Of a stretch of 60,000 nt of DNA, positions 29,791-42,070 are shown piece after piece (the stretch's first letter is position 1; each line of letters starts with the position of its first letter). The position numbers and the translations under genes were made by a program. The notes below the pieces were generated by a model, which saw only the letters and a program-made list of their open reading frames with translations, had not been told where the DNA came from and made no database searches. Where the stretch lies: positions 11,794,501-11,854,500 of the forward strand of contig WPIO01000004.1 of the NCBI GenBank assembly GCA_009760855.2, in the 5' to 3' direction. The stretch comes from Cristatella mucedo. Lineage: Eukaryota; Bryozoa; Phylactolaemata; Cristatellidae.

Positions 29791-31354
29791 AAAAAATCGC
29801 TTACTCTGTTCAGTTATTTACTAGTAATCTATATGAAAATTACTAGCTAAGTTTGAAATCGCACACCAGAGTAATATCCAGTGCAAGATTTCTACTTATA
29901 TCACAAACTTGAGAGCTGGTGCGAAAGACGTTCATAAATCCTGTGTCATTTCACTGGATCGTCATTGATTGAATATCTATGGCTTAGCATGGAGCATAAG
30001 CTGGCCATTGAAATACATAGTTTAAGAGTAGCAAGGAAGTCTTTGTCTTCCTTCGCCAAGCGACCTGTGGGCAAGTTCTAGCCGGCTTTCTTTGGCAACC
30101 CTACTCCTACCCCCCAGTAAAATGAAATGACCCAGATGAATAACTCCGGTATTCTGCCGATAAATAATTGACTTCATAGATGACCATAATGAAGAATAGG
30201 CGATCAAGGATTTGTGAATTTCCTCTTGGCAACCTTGCTGCGAGAAATCTGCCTGCAGCACTGTAATCATTCTTACGGAAGACAAATGGCATGTAGGGTT
30301 GTGTGCGATCTCTAACTTCAGACAGAGCGAATCGGACGAATGGCCATTTAAGCTGCCTCTCAGGTTTGAAATTTGGCGATCTCTGTGTTCTGCAAAGATT
30401 TACGGCCGCAGCATGCAGCAAAAGTAGTCGAGTGATTGCTAGCAAAGAAGTGGAATCGAGTTTCTATTGTCGTCGCTACCAGTGAGCGTCGAGTTGCACT
30501 TTCCATCAGAGCGAGACGTATCTTTTTGTAAAGCACTTTCGTATGAATTAATTAGTAATTGGCCTCGCAATAACTGTTATCGTAAAATCAAGAAACTGTG
30601 AGTGCAAACAGCCAAAACATCCACATTGAAGCACGAATTCTTTAGATCAACTTTTAATGCACGATTGCTAATTACAATGTGTACGTGCAACCCTCAATGT
30701 AAAATTAGCAGTAATTTAGTAGTCACGGCAGCATAAATGCTTGTTTTATTACTCGACTCCAGGTTTAGCAGTTGTGTCAGGGCATTAACCCCCTCATCAA
30801 GGCAACCATCATTGATCAATGTCTAACATTATGAATTAATAGCTTCGTATAGTTAGAATATAATTAGGATCCATATTGAAGTTTCGCGCTTACTAAAATA
30901 AACTGTATTTCGCTAACGTAGACTTCAATGAAGCACAAATTGGAGAATGACTCGTCGGCGCTAGTGGTACACGAAATTTTGGGATCCGTTTTATATTAAG
31001 AATACTAGCAGTCCTTCGAGCACCAGAATGATTCAAATTCCTTGCAGAGAACCATTATCCTACAAGCTCTTCCCAAAGCTTGAAAATAGTTTCTTTTAAC
31101 TTCCAAGTTTAACTTTTCATCTCAAAGTTGAAATTACTGAGCTGCGTACTGGATATGGGGTTAGCTCAAGAAAATAAATCTAGCAGATGCTTCCGTCGAG
31201 GCGGGCTTTGACTTGAAGGCTCTATGTTGGAATTGATTGGGCATTGCAAAATGCCTTAATATCTTTAAGCAATTTAACAGTCAATGATTAATTGAAATAA
31301 CGAGCTTTATTTAAAGTTAATAGAGTGCTCATAATAGACCAAAAAGGCCGGCTC
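29791..31354. other. No feature recognised
   Basis: Only short open frames on both strands, none with a domain; no LINE or SINE match seen. Confidence 0.6.
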
Positions 31355-31835
31355 TTAGGCAACAAGAATAACATGGTTTGAGGTGACATGCACAGGGTCA
31401 GCATGCAAGTATGGTTAGTGGCAGCATGCCCGTGTCAGCGTGCATAACCACATAAAGGACAAATCACAAAGATCCACTAAATGCTCTGATAAATAGATGC
31501 ATTTTAGCTTCTTTTTAAATGTTGAAAAGTCAGATGTCATAACGCAGGTCAGGAGTGGGTTCCCGGCTTTAGGAAGCATACAAACTAAAGGCACGGTGTC
31601 CAAAGGATTTGAAGTTTGTGAGAGTATAGGTAAACAGTTAGATTCCGAAAAGAGGGTGGTACGATGCTTAGGCAGGTAGGGAGTAGATCTGATAGGAAAG
31701 CTGGAGCCAAGGAATGTAGGGACCTAAAAGTGAGTGACAAAACCTTGAAGTCGATGCGTTGCTTGACTGGGAGCTAGTGCAGGTCGGCGAAAAGTGGTGC
31801 GATGTGGCAACTGCGATGCTCACGACAGACAAGTG
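31355..31835 (-). mobile_element. L2-like LINE, reversed 3' portion
   Basis: Reversed 3' UTR (GACATGCACAGGGTCAGCAT), C-terminus (FSTFKKKLK) and the segment equivalent to LPVKQ-IDFKVLSLTF; ends near TGCTCACGACAGACAAG. The ATT tail is lost. Confidence 0.8.
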
Positions 31836-34800
31836 TAGATGCACGGTTTTTCACATAGTGTTTATTCAACAAGAGCTCGGTGGTTGCTTATTCAGTAGAA
31901 TTAGTGCAGACTTTCGTCGATGGTGGCCGGCGGGGAGGAGGGCAGGTGTTGAGGTCGGCCCAGATCCCCCCCTCGTTCGGCTGGCAGGGAGGCGGCAATA
32001 GCACCCCCAGTACCTTACTCGGCTACTGCCTCGGACTCCATAGGTGAAATTAGCTGCTCAGATATTCAATGATGTGGGGACACTCGTATCAAAGTCATAT
32101 GGCTTCACATGCAGCATGTCCGCCTAACCGCCACTACCTCAAGTAGTAGCGACATTTAGTTTTCTCACTGGACTGAGACTCACGACACACGGCTCAACGG
32201 TAATGGACGAGTGCCAAAATGCAGAAAGTTGCACTATTGAATTACTAGCTCTAGCAAGAGAAGCATGCTCAGCAGGACTATCGCTCGTAAGAGCAGCACT
32301 GGCAACAGCAGCTCCCTTGGCTAGAGCAGCACAACCATCAGCACTGGCTCTAGCCAAAGTATCACTACCAAAAACCACTAGTGTTACAAATGAGGTGTTT
32401 CGGCTCCCACGTTCGAACGGAAATAGGCTCACAACTGTGCTACCCACCCCCCCCCAGCTGATTAACGACAAATACCGGCGAAGAGCCGTGACTCTCGGGT
32501 AACAGCAGACGACTTGTAGGCGAAGCAGAAATGCTGACACAAACACCGACCGTTGCTGAACGAGGCACTATCGAAAATTGAGGCCCTCCTTGGAAGCAAT
32601 AACTAAAAACTTTACAACCAGCTACGGTATATGACCATGTCCGGCTTTGTCACTTCGCCGAGCTGGTTTGTTCTAGCGGTTAAGGTGCTCGCTCCGACTA
32701 AGGTCTGACTGAGGTCGTGGGCTCGAGCCCCGAGGCATATTTGAATCCCTTGAATAGAGATTAGGTTCTCTTGGGGCGCTATATAAATGAATTATATTTT
32801 TTTATATATTCATTAGGCTCTTACTCAAACTATTACGGAAGATTTTTCAGACACCTTCGACGCGGCACCTGTCGTAAAAAAAGCATTTTCATTTCCACCA
32901 GCAGTCTCAGCAACGAGCTAGACTTCAGAGTCTCCTAAACCATCGGTTTTTCATACGTTTAGGCGGTCGGTACTTCACTTCGCCGGCGACAGACGAGCAC
33001 CTTTAGCTGTAGAGTTTTTTAACAGATGCCTGAAGCAACCTCAAGCAAGTGCGAGTTCAACATGCAGACCCCATGTAGGAGCAGACCTCGGGCCGATGCT
33101 CGAGCAGCTGTGACTTTGATCTGTCGCCCTCATTTCTGGCATTCCCTCGGAAATCCAGTCACGTATGTATCTATTGCAGCACAACAATCTGTGCGTTAAA
33201 ATACGACGTCTAGAGTTCGATGTCGCTTAGATAAATGCAGCATAGACTGGCTGATTTTCGAGAGCCGCTGAACAATTCAGTTACTAGTAATCTGAGCAAG
33301 AAGTCCAAAGGCTTTGCTTTTACAGCGCGCCAATCTGCAGTTGTGTCATGGCTGTACCCCTACGAAATTGTTCGCCCGGCTTTTCAAAGATATACATTCG
33401 TCACATTTGCTAAATTGAAAAATTATTAGCCTCATCGCAGAGGAAATAACGTAGACGAGATAATTTAGGAAAGAAAAGCTTCCTTCGGTTGGCAAACATG
33501 ATGAGGAGTCGCATTCTCCGCGATCTTAAAGCAGTAGAATGCCAAAGCAATACGATTGCTTGTATAACAGGGAGCAAAGATTGCCTTCACTCTTACGACA
33601 AAAGCCCTCGCCAAGTAGACAACAATACGAAAAAAAAAAACTTTGGTGGAAACCCAGGGCTCACTAGATCGACAAACGATCGTCCTCGTCAGCTTAAAGT
33701 TTCGTCTGCTTGTGAGATGCAGTCGTAGCACATAGTTGCACAAAATCAATGAAATAAGGCTCCCATCGTGCAGGTAGAGAGATTCTGCAACATTCATATT
33801 AATCGTTGTGCAGACACCATCACTAGTAGGCTCCCAGTGGATTGAAGCAGATTATCTAGCCCTGGTCACCAGTCAATAGCCTCAATAGTTTGCACTCCAG
33901 CAGTATCGAAAACAAATTTAAAGCAGTTACAATCTCCACAGTAGCTAGCTGCAGGCCAAGGAAGCACGACTACTTCCCTCCAAATATCTCAGATCAAATC
34001 TAAAGTATAAGACACGTGTACATTACTGGGAGCCATTTCACTGCACTCCTTTACAATGGTTATATATAGCTTCTTAAGACTTAGACCACGCTTCCCGATT
34101 TCAACATGCCGAGCTGTAGCTATGGCCTGCACTGAGCTACAGTGGTCACCTTATCGAACTGGTATCTTCCGGATTAATAATAGCAAGTGCAGCCCTGCTG
34201 CCTTCTTCACCTTTAGGCTATTACTAATTTCAAGGCTAGTGCATCTACAGGCGGCCATATGGATCTCGGTTGTCAGTGCTGCATCGAGATGTTCCTGGCA
34301 TGAGCGGCAGATCAGTATATTCGTAGCAACGAGTCTAGTAAAAGACGACTGCTAAGAGCCCCGTGGGAATAATAACACATTTTAGTCACCATATGTTATG
34401 AATCGGATATAGAGACTTTTACGTCCGAACATACATACTAAAAAAGGCCTCGTAAGGGTGCGAAAGAGCGATAGAATAATGAATAATGAAGCTACGTACA
34501 TTGGATGACAGCTAGCGGCTGGTAGATGCAGCACTAATCCCCACAAGTATGTCAATAGTAGCGCAACAAGGTAGCGAAGAAGATATTCCATGTCGTAACA
34601 TATAAAATCCGTATCAATAACGTAGACAAGTCAATTTGACAGGAGAAGACGGTGACAAGCATTGAAGAGAGGCCCTGGCATACACCCACCGCTCTCCGGC
34701 CTAGCGCTCAACTCAGCTCCAATGCCAACGCCGAGTCCAGAACAATCACTTACTACCTATCTCCTGGCGCAGAATTTATGCAGCCTCGGTCATAGATTAC

Positions 34801-35689
34801 TTCATAATTGGTTTCTAGCCTTTGCAATTCAAGAACCACGACTAATGCATAGCAGTCGTAATCTGGCTGATTTAGCTTGGTCCCCCGTTTCACTGCCTTT
34901 TACTTTCCTTCTTTAAAAAGCCGTCTTTGGCAATAACAACAAAAGGAAAAACCTTGCATCCAACTATGAAAAGTGAAACGTTTAGCTTTTCCAACTGGTT
35001 AGACACTATAACGAATGTCTATCGAGTATTTTCCGTGAGCCTTTTTTGAAACTGTCACTGTGGCTGTTTTTTCTTCTTCTTCACCTCCAACGACCGTCCC
35101 ACCAACGAACTAGATTTTGAAGCGCCCCTAGAACCCATGGCCTGCATAGTTTCCGTTCGTCAGCACACGCATTGGCTAAAGGCAGACAAAGGCCATTAGC
35201 TGCATTACTATGTTAATAGATACGTGAACCGAACTCAAGTGGGAACGAGATCAGTACACAGAACCCAGGGCGGAGCAGATCTCCCTTCACCATTGCAAGA
35301 GTAAGTGCGACTTCTTCTTATCATGTTAAGTGCTGTCATAATACAAGCAAAGTCTCGCCTGTCTTGATTACAGTTAGGCAATGTCTGTGGCATGGTGGAC
35401 AACGTCGAATGTCTAACGTCTATTATAAGCATTCACCCACACTGGCACACTTTCAAAATGCAGTGAGCAGTTAGGTCACCACGTATTTGAGCAAAACGTA
35501 ATAACATATGTAGATGCAGTGATACATGTCACGTTAAAAATTATTTTAAAGATTTGGCTTTCCTTGCTTTTTTCTTGGAAGACTTGCAAACCATTTCTTG
35601 AGTGCCAAGGTGAGACACTAATTCTGACTCTTAGAAATTGTTGCCTTGTCAACCAATATTTATTGGCACGTTGTTAAGCGAAGTTGGTT
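31836..35689. other. Unassigned region with old internal repeats
   Basis: Besides a SINE (32658-32800) it holds an Ala/Leu-rich open frame (32203-32502, +) of unknown meaning and two distant repeat pairs: 32920-33120 resembles 35090-35290, and 34510-34810 resembles 44430-44760. No gene is supported. Confidence 0.5.
32658..32800 (+). mobile_element. tRNA-derived SINE, family 1, best copy
   Basis: Head CCGAGCTGGTTTGTTCTAGC with A box near GTTCTAGCGGTTAAGG, extra-arm-like middle, B box GGGCTCGAGCCCC, then the tail AGAGATTAGGTTCTCTTGGG GCGCTATATAAATGAAT. The tail is the same as the 3' end of the L2-like LINE. Confidence 0.9.
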
Positions 35690-38000
35690 TTTTTATTTTA
35701 AAGCAACTTCTTTCTCCACTGATCACGGAAATCGGCAAGGTCAAAAAAACTCATTCTGAGAGCCACTGAAAGATTGGGAGCAATTTCTATCACTTTATGC
35801 TGCAGTAGAAATTGAAGACCTCTTGGTGATCCATAGTCTGGGGAAGCCTCCTGGCAATGGCTTGCAGCTCACCACACAGTCATCTCCATGCAAATCCTTG
35901 TTATTTCCATGAGTAAGAGACTCCTCGAACGACTTGCACTCACTAAAAATAACCTCTATGGGTATGTCAGAAATCTTGAAGATATCACACAGGAACCAAA
36001 AGAATGTGCTGCGTTGTTAAATCAGATTGAACCTTTCTGCTTAGACGAGTAGCTCACTGCCTGTGAACTCGCTTCGCTGTGACATAGTAGTTCCGTCACG
36101 GAAGACAACGCTTTGCCATCTTGCAGCTTATCGAAGTGTGCCATCTTGCGGCGTGACGCACTTTCTCACTTCAACTAGTAGAGATTCTGCTCCCACATCT
36201 AGATTAGTGTAATTAAGGTTAACCTTATAGTTCTCCTTGTGATCCTGTAAAGCCTCATCCTGTACATCACAATCTAGCAGCCTTCTCTTTTTCAACATTA
36301 GATTTGCTTCAAAAGTAGGTTCAGTCTCTAACTCTTTAGCGATTTGAGTTGTATCCGCCAAATTTTTATAGAAGCTCTCTTTACTCCGGCTATTTGTGAT
36401 GTAAGTTTTGGTATTTTCCAACTGCTCCACACCCAGCCTCAAGTCAGTTATTGTCTGCTGTAGAAATTTGCTGCTAATATTAACCTCAAACAAAATATAT
36501 CAGGTAAGAAGCGATACTACAAATTGAAACTTTGCTATGCTATCGGCCAGTGTTTGTGCTTCAGAAATCTTCACAGCTCCTCCAGACAAATCTTTCTTAC
36601 TCGCACCTTCATGTATCTCAATCAGAGCATCATAGATATTGTCAAGGTAGCACCTCAGTGGTTTCAGAGCATCAATTCTATTTTCCCATCTTGTCTCACT
36701 GAATAGTTTAACCGTAGAATCACTGGAATCAGTGATGCGACTTTCGAGGATTCCCCAACGCCGAGTAGATGATGAAAAAAATGAGATATTTTCTGCACTA
36801 AACAAGGAAATTCACAGCCTCCATGCAACTGTTAGCTACATCATTTACACATAGATTCGAAAAGTGGGAACTGCAGGATGAATAGAAGGAACGCGGATTT
36901 ATGTTCATCCTTCTCTTCTGCACTCCATTGTTCTTCCCTTTCATGTTACTGCCATTCTCATACCATTGTCCTCTCATATTTCCAATATTAAATCCCAAAT
37001 CTTTGAGTTTCTCAAACAAAACTTCAGTCTTAAATGTACATGCGGTCTACTGTAACGAGATGAAACTGAGATAATCCTCTTTGATTATCACTTTGGTTTT
37101 ACGTAGGTGGACAAAACGAATAGTTATGGTCATCTGTTAAGTGTGGCTGACATATGGGGTACAGCCAAGGATAGCTGAAAAGTATTTGGCATACTTGGCT
37201 GCTTCTGTAATTTTGTGCTTTATTGTAGAAGCCAAAGCTTGTATTAATTCATTATGGATGTTTTGCTGCTGTATTGTACGTAACTTTCTTTGTCAGTAAT
37301 CCTCTGCAGGTGTTCTACCGCCAGAGCTTTAAGTTGGGCCAAAAACTCAGCAAGTTTGAGAAAGTTTTCATTCTCTTGTGCGAAGAGCTTTTCCTTTGAT
37401 CCACGACATGCTAACTTTGGAATTCCAAGTACCTGTGCTAATGCAATTAGGCACTTCATTACATGTTTCCAACAATCTTCCTGTCGCTTAACCTTCTATT
37501 GAATTGCCTTACCCATTGCTTTGCCTTCGGCTGCCGCACCTCAAATTTCAACCAAGCGTGATAGCTTTTTAGGTGTGATGGACTTTTCTCATGTGACAAC
37601 AAAACAGCAGCCTCATTTTTCAATTTGTGCAGCCACTTTCTTGGACAGGCGAAATACTTGCTTTCTCGCTGAATAGCTCACAGCAAAAGGGGAGTACTGA
37701 ATCATTTTATATGGAATACACAAACCACAGGCAATATTTCTCTTCCATATTTGATAGCCTTCTTTAGCAATCGTGCTCAGAAAATATTTTGTACTTTTGT
37801 TGGGTGAAACTTTTGGAAAGTCGCGAGCATAAACCTAATGCGGTCTCTGTTTGCACTAGAGGTGCAGTGCTGTTTCCAATGTTATCAGAGGGACATGTGG
37901 CAGGGCCATTGTAATCTGGCTCCGGTGCCACTTCTCCAACAGCCCTTGGCATTAGAAAAAGTATGGATGATTCTAGCATTGGCTTGAGCATCATTGATAC
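35690..38000 (-). mobile_element. hAT transposase pseudogene (ZMYM1-like type)
   Basis: Reading the minus strand from the right: a worn N-terminal zinc-finger area (37600-37770), KCLIALAQVLGIPKLACRGS and HLQRITDKES (37244-37459), then the RNase H-like core with RGQWYENGSNMKGKNNGVQK (36798-37019), SFFSSSTRRWGILES and ETRWENRIDALKPLR (36500-36805), a coiled middle (36128-36493), and a decayed C-terminal dimerisation part around 35760 (NLSVALRMSFF). The frame is broken at least four times, so it is inactive. The motifs are those of hAT transposases related to zinc finger MYM-type protein 1. Terminal repeats and target duplication were not identified. Confidence 0.85.
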
Positions 38001-38244
38001 ATGACTCCACGGGACTCTGCGAGACCACCGCACGTTCCCCCAGTCAGTCCTTAGTTTCTGGGTGCCTCATACGAGAGGTTCGAGTATCTGAACAAATCCA
38101 GGCACTGCCGCATGCAGCTGAACTGCCCAGTTCTGTCGCTGCCTATTCCATCAGTATCCCAAGAAGACGAATGGGCCAAGGAAAGAAGTCCTCAATCTAC
38201 CAACAAAAACCAGAGAACCAACCTCCAGCGTAAATAGTTCGTAC

Positions 38245-38392
38245 CACTGCACTCTCCTGCCTACCATCGTACTCCATCGTACCGCTGCACGCTCCTGCGT
38301 ACCATCATGCTCCATCTTACTGCTGCACGCTCCTGCGTACCATCATGCTCCATCTTACCGCTTCGTGCTCCCGCTGCACGCTCCCGCATTGT
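38245..38392 (+). repeat. Tandem repeat, unit about 38 bp
   Basis: CGTACCATCATGCTCCATCT TACTGCTGCACGCTCCTG recurs about 3.5 times with a few substitutions; the last unit degenerates. Confidence 0.85.
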
Positions 38393-39036
38393 TCGGACGA
38401 TTCTGCCTTGCGGCTTTTTATGATATTCATTTGATGAACTGCCAGCCAACAAGCTTTGATTTGGAAAATGTTTCAATTAGGAAAACCTTACCAAAAGAAA
38501 GCTATCTGTCTTATTACTTCAAGAGTCACACTGTATCGATGTCAGTCATTATCTGGCTGGTTTAGCAAGCCGCTGTTTCGCCAGCTCTATCCTCCGCTGA
38601 AAAATTGACTGTTTTTTTTCTTTATTGCATTTGACTTAAGCAAACTTGCTGCAAGCTACCACTCGTGCAGAAACAGCACTGAAAAAACCTTCAGATATGT
38701 TTTCTCATTATTACAAGGCTGGTCAAATTCTTATCTAAATAAATCCGGGTACATTAATTATAACTGTGGTGATAATAATCCTGCTCATCGGTGGCTATTT
38801 GGTAGTCGCTCTCCACTTCCAGTCCGCGCTTAAGCTCCCAAATCGTAATCGCCGGATATTTCATTATATTCGCAGTTAAACATCCACATATAAATGAATA
38901 TACACTGTAAAAACAATACCCTGAATAAAAAACAAGACTCTGCTATGCTTCCCACTTTGTTCCCTTACTTTTGCATGAGACGAAGTCTGGTGGCTACCGA
39001 ATGCGTACCGAAAGCCGCTTATATGTATGTGTGTGT

Positions 39037-39132
39037 ATCTCCGTCAGTAACTCCACAAAGTCATAAAGCTGTGAGTGCGCTATGCAAAACACCCACACGG
39101 TCTTTGTGGCTTTGTGGAGTTACAGACGGTGA
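39037..39132. repeat. Inverted repeat (foldback), arms about 40 bp
   Basis: ATCTCCGTCAGTAACTCCAC AAAG at the left pairs with CTTTGTGGAGTTACAGACGG TGAT at the right; about 80% pairing over 40 bp with a loop of 13-15 bases. MITE-like. Confidence 0.75.
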
Positions 39133-39165
39133 TACATTGCATTCGCTTGTGCCAGCATACCCATT

Positions 39166-39248
39166 CGACTTAATTTCTACCAATGCCACCTCATTGCTAC
39201 CAATCCAAACTAATTGCTACCCATCCGACCTAGTTGCTACCGAATTTC
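39166..39248 (+). repeat. Short tandem repeat, unit 22-24 bp
   Basis: Variants of ATTGCTACCAATCC-AC-TA recur four times. Confidence 0.6.
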
Positions 39249-40544
39249 GTGCTCTCCGAGCTCCTGCTCGTTAGCATTTATTCATCCGCCGACCTCTCGC
39301 TAAAAATTGGAACCTCTCGGTGACTTAAACTTCAGCTCGTGTTCGATTCTGGCTTCTGTTAACGCCTGCATTACCTTTGAATCATTTAACATCCGCAGAA
39401 ATCGCGCGGTTTGGTCAGCTTTCCGTCGTCCCATAGAACTGGTCATAGCTATACTTTGAGTGATTACCCAAGTTTAGTTCTTTTCTTATTATATGGTAGA
39501 GATCCCTCTATCCGGTTGTGCATGAACTGTCTTAATAATTCCTAGCCGCGGCTTGCTGGCCTAAGCAAAATTCTTGTCTGTTTTTTATTCTTATTTTCTT
39601 GCATGTCACTAAACCTTGTCATTGATTCTCTTGGAATAGGCTATAAAGCACCTTATTCAAAGCCTAGCTCTTTGAGGGTAATATGCAAACGATATATTTT
39701 CATAATAACTATTATCAGATGTATTTTTTTGAAAGGAGCAATCAGACGTATCCGACTAGTAGCTCTGCAGCGATATAAAAGATGTCAACCACAGACTACT
39801 TTTTCTTTAATAGCCGGAGTACCTCTTCTGATGTTGCCGTTGTGTAATTCAGACTAGCCCAATTTTGAAGGTTCAGACTGTGAGGCTAGCTAGACAAGAA
39901 ACCAGAGTGCAAAGAAAAATAAAACCCAGAAATAGTAATGGCAGTAATCTCTAGCATGTAACTCAGATGATGTATCATTGAAGACAATAGTAGACGGGAG
40001 CTCTTTGAAAAACTACATGTAGGTTAGGGCCGGATGAATTCTGGCTTTTATAATGGTTGATGTGTTGCATTGTTCTTCTGTTTCCACGTGAAACTTAAAA
40101 AAAGTCACAAAGATATCGTAAAAAGGATAAAATACAAATCATGTAGGCTTTTAGCAATCGAAAGGAGTCACATTGTTGATCGGTTCTACCATTGTTCTCA
40201 ACTTTCAGAATGGGCACATAGGTAATGCACGTGGCATAATAAACTCAAAAAGTCAAACTCTCTCTAACCCAGCGACCAGGCCGAGGCAGTTCAGAGTGCA
40301 GCTCACTTTTAAAGTAGTTTCGTTGGTGTACTCAAGACTTAGTTGGGCAAACATTTGTAAAGCAATTGGTACCTCCGTCTAGTGTGAATAGGTAGGAAAG
40401 CAAAACGACTCCGAATGACCAAAAGAAGTCTCCGAGGAGATCTTCGCGCCGGTAACTATTCGGTAGTTCTGAGCAGTAGGTGAGTTAGTACATGAGATAG
40501 GAATGATAAGCCATTCAGCACGTAAAGCTTGGAGGCTAATTCTC

Positions 40545-41055
40545 TCGGTCATCTGGGAAGGTCTTAAGTAAGGTGTAACGCAGGATTCAGAATTAGGCCC
40601 CTTGCATTTTATTGTATTGTCTGTACAGAGCCAGCGGACGCTTCGTAATCGCGAAACGAAATCTCGGCTTTTATTTCAACGCTGATGATGCTTAAAACTG
40701 CCGAACCTTAAACCCATCGCAGCCTTGCTCCGCATTCCTCTCGAAACCTTTGTTACACCGACGGCATTTAGACTCGGACTCTCGGTACTTTGTCTGTGTA
40801 TCTTTGCAGGAATCGGTGCCGGCGACTGGCCAAGAAGCCTATAAACCAGGCACAGGCCCATAGTGACTTTGTGCGTGCTCTCGCACGCTTGTCTGAACGT
40901 AAAAACTACTTGCAATCTGCTTTTAGCTATTTTTTCTCTCGCAGTTAGCTCGTAAGCACCGGCATTGAACTCATTTCCTTTTAGAGCTCTATTCAAATGA
41001 CTTTTACTTAGTGATTCTCCTGCTTGGACGAAGGCCGGCGTGCAGCTAGCCATCA
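40545..41055 (+). mobile_element. L2-like LINE RT fragment, strongly diverged
   Basis: Translation gives VTQDSELGPLAFYCIV (compare LQGSELGPVLFTVYTV in the 17.5 kb copy) and, in a neighbouring frame, LGFYFNADDAQNC in place of the FYADDTQL box. The right part is antisense to the GAYELTAREK open frame, which in other copies overlies the YAPKAWNSLP coding region. Confidence 0.55.
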
Positions 41056-41334
41056 TCCTCTAAACTATCCTTGATTAGCTATTGCACGTACCTTAGGCAC
41101 AAGCCGACATGCAGCTGCGCTCCATCAACCCGCCGCTGATGAGCTGTCGCTGAAGATAAGCAGAGGCTGGACGAGCGAACGGAGAGAGGCGCAGAGCTGG
41201 AAAGCCGAAAGGAGAAGGACTGTGTGCTGTCATTCTGCAAGCATCAGCCTAACAAGCTATTGCTGAAGCCCCAGTCGGTTTATGTTGTGTAGTTTCTTGT
41301 GTGCAACCAGAACGTCAAACGTCAGATTCTTTTA

Positions 41335-42070
41335 GTAATAGCAATAATAGCAATACGTTTGTATAAAGAACCGAATCTCTTTCTAGGCACCTTACGGACG
41401 CTGTAAAGCAAGTAATATCAAATACTTGCTTTACAAATTTGGAGACCGTGCATTTAGCTCGTATGCTCCCACAGCCTGGAACTCCCTCCCGACCTGCATC
41501 AGAACATCCCCTGACCTGACCACATTTAAAAGAAACTTAAAAACATACCTATTTAGGACAGCATTTAGTGGGTCTTTGTGATTCGTCCTCGATGTGCTTA
41601 TGCGTGCTGACACTGTTCATGCTGCCACTAACCACATTTGCATGCTGACCCAGTGCATGTAACCCCTAACCATGTTATTCATTTTGTTTGTTTTTCAACC
41701 ATGATTTTACTTACTATTCTATTGCGTATCACTTTGCAGCAAATGTAAAGCGCCTAGAAAGAGATTAAGTTCTCTGAGGGCGCTTTATCAAGTGCAATAT
41801 TATTATTATTATTATTATAAATAATCGGTGGTAACATCCTCAAGCAGCAGGCACAGTGTAAACAGGTACATGCACCCAAAAAAAGAATCAAAAAGACCCG
41901 CCAAATTTTATAACAAGCACGTGCATGTTAAGCTCCTTTTTAAATGTCGCCATGTCAAGAAACGGCGAGACATGCGTTGGTAGTGAGTTCCAGGCACTTG
42001 GGGAGCATATGAACTCAACGCACGGTCTCCAATAGTTTTGAGGTTCGTACAAAGTATGGCTAAATAGTAG
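41335..42070. mobile_element. Cluster of three L2-like fragments in alternating orientation
   Basis: 41335-41420 is a reversed tail. 41432-41818 is a + copy of the C-terminus (WNSLPTCIRTSPDLTTFKRN) with full 3' UTR and ATT tail. 41830-42070 is a reversed C-terminal piece (PSAWNSLPTHVSPFLDMATF). The three abut with almost no spacer. Confidence 0.8.

Larger units (their letters stand above)
38001..40544. other. Unassigned, with small repeats only
   Basis: The 38 bp tandem array, the foldback at 39.04 kb and the 22-24 bp array are the only structures seen. Open frames at 38894-39274 and 39603-39857 cover repeats or show no domain. Confidence 0.55.

Noticed and set aside
32203-32502. Ala/Leu-rich 99-codon open frame
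   Set aside because: Composition-driven; the opposite strand is equally open and no splice or start context supports it.
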